64,000 bases of DNA. Origin: Pseudaquabacterium pictum. GTDB taxonomy: Bacteria; Pseudomonadota; Gammaproteobacteria; Burkholderiales; Burkholderiaceae_C. Within the stretch, counting starts at the first letter, position 1; each line of letters starts with the position of its first letter. Shown here one piece after another: positions 57,407-64,000 of this stretch. Made by a program: the position numbers and the translations under genes. The stretch covers positions 38,425 to 102,424 of the forward strand of contig NZ_BJCL01000018.1 in the NCBI RefSeq assembly GCF_005403045.1, given 5' to 3'. The notes beneath the pieces were generated by a model that was not told the DNA's origin, made no database searches, and saw nothing but the letters and a program-made list of their open reading frames with translations.

Positions 57407-60400
57407 TTCAGGTACTCGGTCAGATAGGGACAGATGGCGAGCGTCAGAGTCGCCAGCCGGGTCAACATTGCGGCAGCCTGGCCATCGACATCGCCCGCTG
57501 CATTCAGCTCTTCAGGCGCCACGCGTACTCGAGGTCGCCAGCGCTGGACCTTGGAGGAGTCGTTGATATGCACGCGGTCAAGGTCTTTGATGCTTTCCGC
57601 CAGGGCGGCGTCGAAGTACTCCGCCGAGAGCGTCACGTCGACGGCCAGGCTGGAGGGCAACAGGTCTCTCAGTCGGACAACAAGCGCCTTTGTCACGGGC
57701 GGTGCCTTGGCACTGTCTTCCAGCAGTGCTGCTAGCGGCCACCACCACCAGGGGGACGCTGTCGCGAGTGCAGCGATCAGGGCTTGGCCATCGGAGCTGT
57801 TGAGCTGGTTCATGGCGAAGGTCAAAGAATTCTTCGGCTCCTTCTCTTCGGCGATTCGATCTTTGCTGCTCTCGGCCCCCGGCTGATCGATGACCTCGCC
57901 CGCCGGCTTCGCTGGTGGGGCTCCTTCACACACATCCAGCCAGGCTGCCACATCAAGGCCGATCTCAGCGCCCTTCGCCGCCGCCACCCTACCCAGGCCC
58001 AGATGCCGATGGACCAGGTAGTTGAGCAGCGAGTTGAACGAAGACAGTTCAGCGGGCCGCAACGCTGGCTGCGCGCCGTTGCCCCCGGGCGCATTCAAGC
58101 TGCGTTTTGGCGCTGCCTGCGCAGGCTTGGGCTTGCGGCCTGGCGTTCGCTTCGAAAAGTGGTGACTGAGTGGCCAGTCCCAATCGTCGGAGGGTATGCC
58201 CTCAGGGCTGTTGCACCGGGCCCACCGCCGACGCCCAAGCGCGTGGCTGCGCTGCGTGTCATCCGCAAGGTGTGGCATCTTGCGAATTAGCTGTGGGTCC
58301 AGCTCGATGTCAGACAGGAGCGCTCGCATGCTGGCCGCGTACCACAGCGGCCAGCAGGTGCCATACCGTCTCGTAAACGTCTTGTGGGACGCGTGACCCA
58401 AGGAGCAGAGCACCTTGGCCATGTGATCGGGGCCATCGCCTTCCAGCGCAGTCACGATCGCCAACGCATCGGCCAACTGGAACGGTGCTTGCGCGAGTGC
58501 CTCGATGTGCCCTTCCCAGCCGGGCGCGAACAGTTCCATGGCCGCGCTGCCGCGAGCGCTGTGGATGACCACCCATTCGGAGCCGATCTTGTTGCGGGCA
58601 ATGTCCTGGATCGCGTCGAGCAGCGTTTGCGCATAGGTCAGGCTGTCGTCGAGGGCATCGGGCACGAAGAAGTAATCTGGCGTCGGGCGCAGGCTCTGCA
58701 TCAGCGCGCGCAATGCCAGCATGTCCGCCGCCGTGGCGGGCTTCAGCAACGAGCGGCCGATCGACAGATCCGTCTTCTTGCGGTTGTGCCCGCTCGGAAA
58801 CCGTTCAAACCACCTTCCGTCCTTCGCTAGGTCAGCCAGCTGAATGCCGCACGCCTGTGAACGTCGAGGTCCGGCATCCAGCAGCAGCGACAGCAGCACG
58901 TGAGCCTGGGGCCCTGCCAGGGGTTCGTTGCCGAACAACTCATCGACGCCGGCCTGAATCGCCGGCACTAAGCGCCGCGGCCAGAGTGCCGATGCGGCCG
59001 AAGCGATGTACTTTGCGGGCCCTGCAGGGGTTCCCGACTGATCCAGTGCGGCGGCGGCCGCGGCATAGGCTGGATGTGAGGACAACACCGTGAGCATGCG
59101 CCGCCAGGCCTTGCAGCGCGCCTGGTGGGTGATGTCCGTATCGGCGGGCAGGCGAGCCAGGATCTTGCGGGAGATCTTGCACCAGCGCCTGCCCTGGATC
59201 TGCGTCGGGTCTGCGCTGACAGGCCACTTGTCCTCCAGCTGGGTTCTGGCCGCTGACACATAGTCATACCAGGTGCCGGGCGCGTTCGCGTCCTTGTGCC
59301 GCGCGCGCGTCAGGATGGCCTCCAGGTCGAGGTAGACCAGGACCATCTGGGCTTTGGCCGACATCAGCGATCGGGGGGCAGTCTTGAGCAAGCCTCGCTC
59401 AATTTCCTCTGCTTGGTACGCCCAGCGCTGCGCTTGCTGTTCGGCCGTCTCGTTGGCGCTCTCCGGCGGAGTGTCGTGATCTGCGGCCGACACGGTATCG
59501 GCCAACGCTTGCTGAACCTTCTTTGCGCGCTTTTGGCGTTCGCCGAGCCGGCGCTCGGACTTGGCCACCAGGCCAACCTCGGTTTGAATCCACAGCAAGG
59601 ACTCCTTGCCGATGGCCTCGGGACGGGCCTTGGACAGGCGAGACCCAAAGCTCCTGAGCTTCAGCGCCTTGCCCGGGGCCTCGCGGTGCTGAAGCAGGTC
59701 GAGCGAACGGCGGTCCAGTGTGGCCGTCATCAGGTCAGGGTCGTAGGCCAGCGACAGGAAAGCAGGGGCATGGACCCGCACCCAATGTGCCATCAACCAG
59801 CAAAGGGCCGTGATCGTCGCGTTCGGCTTATTCGGCCAGTTCACAGGGCGCAGCGGATGCTCGGCATTCCGCGCGACGAGCCAGGCGCAGAGCTCTGTCT
59901 CGACCTCGGCGAGCGAGGGCCAGTCGTTGGCATCTTTCACCTCATCGGCGGCTAGGCGCACGGGCGCGAGCAGCTGCATCTCGATCGGCTGACCGCTGTG
60001 CCGAATCCAGTCGATCCAGACCGAGCCTTTCTTGCGCCATTGCTCCCGCAGACTGCGCCAGGCCTCTCGCACGTCAGCGGAGTGGTGAATGCCCTGCACG
60101 ACGATGAGGCCCAGCAGCGCACGCGCGGCACCTGACAACCCGCTGTTCTTCCCGACATAGGGGCGAAGGGATTTGACCGCGGCGATGAATCCCGGCGTGC
60201 GCCACTCCGCGTAATGTTGCGGCGTGTCGGTGGGGCGCGTCTCACGGTTACGACGCCGGTCGACGCTGCGCAGGTCAACAGGCACGATGATGGGCTCCGG
60301 CGTTCCCACGATGCCCTCACCAAAGGCAGGGAGCGCCAGTCGCTGCAGCGTGGCCGTGACCAGGTGTTTGGCGCTGTCCAACAGTCGCTTGACGGACATG

Positions 60401-62526
60401 CTCAGGCAGTGAGATCCCAGGTGTTTGAGGCCGCGGCCGTGTCCGGTCAGCGCCTGTTCGTCGAGCCACTTTCCGTGCTCGGCGGCCTGCCCGACCCAGT
60501 AACGGCGGCCCATGTTGAGGGGTCCGTGCCAGCGCTGTGAGAGCGCCTTCATGTGCGCTTCCTTGAGCACGCCGACCACAAGCCGTAGGCCGCTCTTGGT
60601 CGGAAGGGCTCTCAGCTGGCAAAACAGCGGTGTGTCAGGCGTCATCTTCGCGAGGGCGGCGGGCATGGCGTCGCCGGTGACGCCGAGTGTCCGCAGCCGG
60701 TCGCGAGCCTTTTGGCGCAGCAGCAGCGCGACGCGGATGAGTTCCACCAGTTCAGACGTGATGGCCTGCAACCGATCACTGTTGATGACGGTGTCCTTGT
60801 CGCTGTCGAAGTGCCAGTCGTCCGATGACTTCACGTCGACCACGCGAGGGTGCTGGCGCACCTGGTCGCGGGCCGCAGAGAGCAATTCGTAGGCCTTGCG
60901 GCAGGCCGCCATGGCCTCAGTGACCAAGGTGGCCACCTCGGCAATGCCAGCCGTGTCGAGCGCCTCAAACCGGGTTCGAACCCAGTCGCGCAATTGCTGC
61001 CACTCGATTCGAAGGTCTTCGTCGTCGGGCACGTCGAGGGGAGCAAGCAGCGGGCTGGGCCCAACCAATGGCGGCCGCTCGCGACCCAGCAGTTCGAAGG
61101 CAGCGCAGGCCAGTTGATGGTGTCGTTGTGGATTCGGCGCGTAGTAGTTGCCGCTGGAGCTTGAGGCCGCAGCGGGCGCTCTGGCGATGGCTGCAATCTC
61201 GGTGTCCGTGGCGCCTGCCTTGCGGTAGGCCAGGCATGCCGAGTGCACGGCCCGTCCCGGTGTGGCAGGGTGCGCCGTATCGGTGAGTGACTTGACCCAG
61301 GCCGCCGTGGCCTGCACGAGTTCTTCTTGCTTGCGATGAGGCATCAGGTGCCAAAAGCGCTTGGCGTCGGGCTTGCGTTTGAGCAGCAGCTCGATGCGAT
61401 CAACCGCCTCCGGGTACACATACACCGCCTCCCATTCGCGACGGCTGGGATCGGTGGACAGGCCGCGACGGGCACGGCGGTCTTGCAAGATGCAGTGCAG
61501 GTCCGCGCAATACCAGGTGTCTTCGCCAAGCTCAGGCGTGAGCGCCAGCTCGAGGCTGTTGTCATGGTCGCAGTTGAGTACTTCGGCGACCGACTGCAGC
61601 AGCGCGGAGTCGATCAGCGCGGCGTCGTCGGCGCCTCTTAAGACCTTGCGACAAGCGGCACCGATCAAGGCCTGTTCGCTGACGTCGATGCGCGCGTGAT
61701 CCAGCTCGAGGTTGAAGGTCTCGGCCATGCCGGCATAGGACGCGGCGCTGTGCAGTGCTGCCCAGCTGGGCCCCGTGAGGACGACAGTCTTCTTTGTGGG
61801 CTGCCCTGGGGCCGTGCCCGGTGCGAAGGGCAGGGGAGGTGTGTTGTCCTTGCCTGAGCCCGGCTGGTTTGCAGTCTCCAACGGCAGGGGAGATGGCTTC
61901 TTGTTGGCCAGTGCCTTGTGCAGGGTGCGCGCCAAGGTCACCGGCTCGCCCTCGCCGTGGAGTTTGATGAATTCCTCCAGTGACCTCAGGTCCAGGGGCT
62001 GCAGTCGGGCCAGAGCTCGCCAGCGCTCGCGATCAGCGGGCTTGCCATCTGCCAGGCAAGCCCCGGCCATGGAAGCCATTCGCTGCACGGTCGCACGGCC
62101 GATGTGGTGTTTGCCGCGGATGGCGTTGCGCAGCAGGATGCTGAAGACGGCGGTTGCTCCAGGAAACGTGGCATCGCAGCGGCGCAGCCGACTGTCCAGT
62201 CGCTCGAGTACGAGGGTTGTCGAGTCGGGGGGCAGATCACCCGGCTTGCCTAGCAGCGGGTATGTGATGGATGCGCGAGCTGCCGCCGCCATGGCGGCGG
62301 GCACCAGTGCAGCGTCGATGAGCTCTTTGATTCCTATTGCCGCGCCATGCCGGCCCATCGCAAACGCCGTGAGCTCGAACCCGGTGCTGGCGCCTTGTCC
62401 GTCGACTTCCAGGTCGAGCGCTACCGCCAGTTGATGCCCCCAGTGACGATGAGCGGCGTTGGGCACGATGTCATTGAGCCAGGCTGGGGCCGGCTTGCGC
62501 ATCGACAAGTGCTCACGCTTGGCCAT
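57403..62526 (-). CDS. Giant tyrosine-recombinase-family protein (~1,700 residues)
   Basis: 1707 residues from ATG 62526 (MAKREHLSMRKPAP), with a strong GGGGGG ribosome site 6 bases upstream. A tyrosine-recombinase catalytic domain lies near residues 1180-1400: Arg in GPRRSQACG (about 1220), HSAR at 1322-1325, LGH with His1378, and Tyr1388 in RRYGTCW. All key positions are kept. The first ~1,150 residues form no domain I recognise, with several helical segments and basic stretches. The last 300 residues are helical. Integrases are normally 300-450 residues, so this is exceptional. It heads a two-gene operon. Confidence 0.88.
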   Translation of the reverse strand: MAKREHLSMRKPAPAWLNDIVPNAAHRHWGHQLAVALDLEVDGQGASTGFELTAFAMGRHGAAIGIKELIDAALVPAAMAAAARASITYPLLGKPGDLPPDSTTLVLERLDSRLRRCDATFPGATAVFSILLRNAIRGKHHIGRATVQRMASMAGACLADGKPADRERWRALARLQPLDLRSLEEFIKLHGEGEPVTLARTLHKALANKKPSPLPLETANQPGSGKDNTPPLPFAPGTAPGQPTKKTVVLTGPSWAALHSAASYAGMAETFNLELDHARIDVSEQALIGAACRKVLRGADDAALIDSALLQSVAEVLNCDHDNSLELALTPELGEDTWYCADLHCILQDRRARRGLSTDPSRREWEAVYVYPEAVDRIELLLKRKPDAKRFWHLMPHRKQEELVQATAAWVKSLTDTAHPATPGRAVHSACLAYRKAGATDTEIAAIARAPAAASSSSGNYYAPNPQRHHQLACAAFELLGRERPPLVGPSPLLAPLDVPDDEDLRIEWQQLRDWVRTRFEALDTAGIAEVATLVTEAMAACRKAYELLSAARDQVRQHPRVVDVKSSDDWHFDSDKDTVINSDRLQAITSELVELIRVALLLRQKARDRLRTLGVTGDAMPAALAKMTPDTPLFCQLRALPTKSGLRLVVGVLKEAHMKALSQRWHGPLNMGRRYWVGQAAEHGKWLDEQALTGHGRGLKHLGSHCLSMSVKRLLDSAKHLVTATLQRLALPAFGEGIVGTPEPIIVPVDLRSVDRRRNRETRPTDTPQHYAEWRTPGFIAAVKSLRPYVGKNSGLSGAARALLGLIVVQGIHHSADVREAWRSLREQWRKKGSVWIDWIRHSGQPIEMQLLAPVRLAADEVKDANDWPSLAEVETELCAWLVARNAEHPLRPVNWPNKPNATITALCWLMAHWVRVHAPAFLSLAYDPDLMTATLDRRSLDLLQHREAPGKALKLRSFGSRLSKARPEAIGKESLLWIQTEVGLVAKSERRLGERQKRAKKVQQALADTVSAADHDTPPESANETAEQQAQRWAYQAEEIERGLLKTAPRSLMSAKAQMVLVYLDLEAILTRARHKDANAPGTWYDYVSAARTQLEDKWPVSADPTQIQGRRWCKISRKILARLPADTDITHQARCKAWRRMLTVLSSHPAYAAAAAALDQSGTPAGPAKYIASAASALWPRRLVPAIQAGVDELFGNEPLAGPQAHVLLSLLLDAGPRRSQACGIQLADLAKDGRWFERFPSGHNRKKTDLSIGRSLLKPATAADMLALRALMQSLRPTPDYFFVPDALDDSLTYAQTLLDAIQDIARNKIGSEWVVIHSARGSAAMELFAPGWEGHIEALAQAPFQLADALAIVTALEGDGPDHMAKVLCSLGHASHKTFTRRYGTCWPLWYAASMRALLSDIELDPQLIRKMPHLADDTQRSHALGRRRWARCNSPEGIPSDDWDWPLSHHFSKRTPGRKPKPAQAAPKRSLNAPGGNGAQPALRPAELSSFNSLLNYLVHRHLGLGRVAAAKGAEIGLDVAAWLDVCEGAPPAKPAGEVIDQPGAESSKDRIAEEKEPKNSLTFAMNQLNSSDGQALIAALATASPWWWWPLAALLEDSAKAPPVTKALVVRLRDLLPSSLAVDVTLSAEYFDAALAESIKDLDRVHINDSSKVQRWRPRVRVAPEELNAAGDVDGQAAAMLTRLATLTLAICPYLTEYLK

Positions 62527-63456
62527 GCAAACCCCCCGGCATGGCAGCGACCATCTGCAGCGCTTCTCGGCGCGACCGAGGGACGCATCTTCGAGGGACA
62601 CCAGCAACTGCGGTGTGCCCACTGCGTGAACTGCGCGGGGAAGCGGAAAGGCTGCTGATGTCGCAGCCGGGCGCCGCATTGGCGCCAGCAGGCAAGGTCA
62701 TGATCGCTCCGGCCGAACCAAAACCGCTGTAGCCCCATGGAGGCTTCAGCTTCGAATCGGGCTAGGCGGCGACCCAACATCGCCATCAAAGCCCGTACGA
62801 CACCTGCCTTGCGGGCCGAAGCCCACCTGGCAGATGGTTGGTCTCTCAGACGCGGTGTCAGCGCGCCCTGGACCGGAGGCGGGGGGCCTTGCGGCCGGAT
62901 TGCCTCCTTGGGTTGGCCGGTTCGAGGGACGCGCCCTCGGCCGGTTTGCAAACAGTTCAGGAGCACCTGCAGAAGCAGACACTTCCCGACAGCTTCTGGC
63001 GCGCCGTGAGACGCCAGTCGCCTGCCACCCTGACGCGGTAGACACCCATTTGCGGCATTGAGAGGAACGGCTGAAACCGTTCGATCCCTACGTGATCCTC
63101 GCGCTCGATGTCGTTTGGATCACGGCCCACGATCAGCCGGACACGCGCATCGCTTGGAACGGTGCGCGTGAGTCGACTGCGTGACTCACGGCGCCATATT
63201 AGCAGCGTGGTCTTGGGAAATGACTCGCTCGGCGTAGTGCGCGTCAACCCCGCTGTTGGTTTTATGCACCACCGCCGAGGTCGTGTTGGTCGGGCAGGCG
63301 CCTGCCGATGTCCTAAAAAGTGTTCTTATCAGGACGTCATTTGGCGCTGAGAATTGAGCCGGCTGGTGACCATTCGCGAATGCAGCCCTGGCCAACAAGT
63401 GCTGGCGATCCGGGCAAAGGCGGGCCACCTCACCGCTGACCTGGGTTGCGCCAGCA
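62527..63456. other. Noncoding or degenerate stretch
   Basis: About 930 bases in which I see no gene with convincing start, composition and length. It contains the upstream region of the giant recombinase gene and an imperfect palindrome at 63310. Scattered short frames look like shadows or remnants. Possibly old insertion-sequence debris. Confidence 0.5.
63310..63335. repeat. Imperfect palindrome in the degenerate stretch
   Basis: GTCCTAAAAAG and CTTATCAGGAC face each other across four bases; the outer five bases pair perfectly and the inner ones partly. AT-rich, so it may be an old operator or insertion-sequence end. Confidence 0.35.
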
Positions 63457-63585
63457 TCAGAAGCGGTGCGCGATGCCAACGTCCGTCGAGGTCCGGTCGT
63501 CGCTCGTGAACCGCCGGCGGCCGAGGTCGACGTACAGCGCCGTGTGGTTCGACAATGCGTAGTGCGCACCTATGGAAACGCTGAT
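63457..63585 (-). pseudogene. Porin C-terminal remnant
   Basis: Translation gives a porin-type final beta-strand region (GAHYALSNHTALYVDLGRRR and a terminal AHRF followed by stop). Upstream the frame stops at once, so only about 42 codons remain. Proteobacterial porins end with an aromatic residue in just this way. An IS5-type fragment lies directly upstream. Confidence 0.75.
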
Positions 63586-63638
63586 TCATCCGGGCTGACC
63601 GCGATGCGCGGTGGACGCTGAGGCGGCCGTATCAGGGC

Positions 63639-63785
63639 ATGAGCCAACGCAGCTTCGCCAGCGCCGAGTACGCCTTGAAGAAGAAGAGCACCGGGCGTGA
63701 GCAGTTCCTCGCCGAGATGGAGCGCATCGTCCCCTGGGGTCGGTTGGACGCGGCGATCGCGCCGTCCTACCCGCGCAGCGGCCGG
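63639..63785 (+). pseudogene. IS5-family transposase, N-terminal fragment
   Basis: The first ~49 codons (MSQRSFASAEYALKKKSTGR, then FLAEMERIVPWGRLDAAIAP) match the N-terminus of IS5-group transposases. After about PSYPRSGR the frame loses similarity; no catalytic core is present. The frame remains open to 63875 but that part is not transposase-like. Confidence 0.8.
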
Positions 63786-63886
63786 GTCTGTTGCCGCCGA
63801 CCGAATTCGGACCAGCGGGGGGTGCTGTTGGTCGCGCTCGACCACTTGCCCGCACGCAGCGCCGGAGCCCTCTGATCGCCTGCAGA

Positions 63887-64000
63887 TCAGAAGCGATGGC
63901 GAAGGCCAACACCGAGGCCCGTCTGCGCTCCGCGGCCTCCCATGAACGACGGCACCGGGTACGAGCCGGTGATTCGGTTGTTGTCCACCACGATGTAGGC
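63887..64000 (-). CDS. Gram-negative porin, C-terminus only (cut by window edge)
   Basis: 37 codons and a stop, ending GLGVGLRHRF, the classical C-terminal strand of a trimeric porin with terminal Phe. The rest lies outside the window. Its end is similar to the porin remnant at 63457, including the bases after the stop, so the two are probably related copies. Confidence 0.8.
   Translation of the reverse strand, partial: AYIVVDNNRITGSYPVPSFMGGRGAQTGLGVGLRHRF

Noticed and set aside
63188..63460. Possible second mobile-element end with GAATTGAGCC-like sequence
   Set aside because: It vaguely recalls IS21-type ends but I could not find a matching partner end or transposase in the window.
1..64000. 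CRISPR arrays, tRNA or rRNA genes
   Set aside because: No regularly spaced identical repeats with unique spacers and no recognisable tRNA or rRNA sequence were found; the only regular repeats are the replication iterons at 37.28-37.44 kb and short operators.

Overview
The window is high-GC DNA with betaproteobacterial (Burkholderiales-like) gene content: the Sox sulfur-oxidation proteins, Czc/CadR/Mer metal-resistance families, and a BPSL0761-family protein. A replication initiator, an iteron origin with two perfect DnaA boxes, ParA/ParB with candidate parS sites, several toxin-antitoxin-like genes and many recombinases show that it is plasmid (or integrated plasmid/chromid) accessory DNA rather than core chromosome. 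I cannot name the species.

Layout. 1-7.5 kb, minus strand: an ECF sigma factor and a Crp-type regulator, then soxA-soxX-soxY-soxZ, a TlpA-like thioredoxin, an ArsP_1-type permease, a DUF2892 membrane protein, an MBL hydrolase, a small thioredoxin and a Cys-tailed rhodanese. soxB and soxCD are not in the window. 7.5-11.1 kb, plus strand: arsR, a GNAT/flavin-monooxygenase fusion with a Cys-rich tail, and an MFS transporter (arsenic-type cluster). 11.1-20.3 kb, minus strand: a Czc-type efflux operon (CDF transporter, transglutaminase-like protein, CzcI, CzcC, a detached CzcB N-terminal domain, CzcB, CzcA, two small exported proteins) preceded by a MerR-type promoter. 20.4-22.7 kb: ynfA-cadR, then merR and merTP plus a GDCCVFCSYG protein, with no merA.

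22.9-31.2 kb holds small hypotheticals and antitoxin- or toxin-like genes, including a HicB-like gene split by an IS481-family element with a perfect target duplication. 31.3-39.1 kb is the plasmid backbone: a tyrosine recombinase, a repeat-rich noncoding 1 kb with candidate parS sites, parB-parA, the iteron origin and rep.

39.3-53.9 kb is a defense island: a type I restriction operon (hsdM, DUF1016 nuclease, small ORF, hsdS, hsdR) into which a nucleotidyltransferase/HEPN pair has been placed, leaving a second, decayed copy of the 5' end of hsdR; then a complete QatABCD anti-phage system. 53.9-62.5 kb contains a short tyrosine recombinase with altered catalytic positions, an IS630 remnant, and a two-gene operon of a ~1,700-residue tyrosine recombinase and an unknown 375-residue partner. 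These may be the mobilising module for the island and are the strongest candidate for something under-described. The right edge has broken porin and IS5 pieces and a partial porin.
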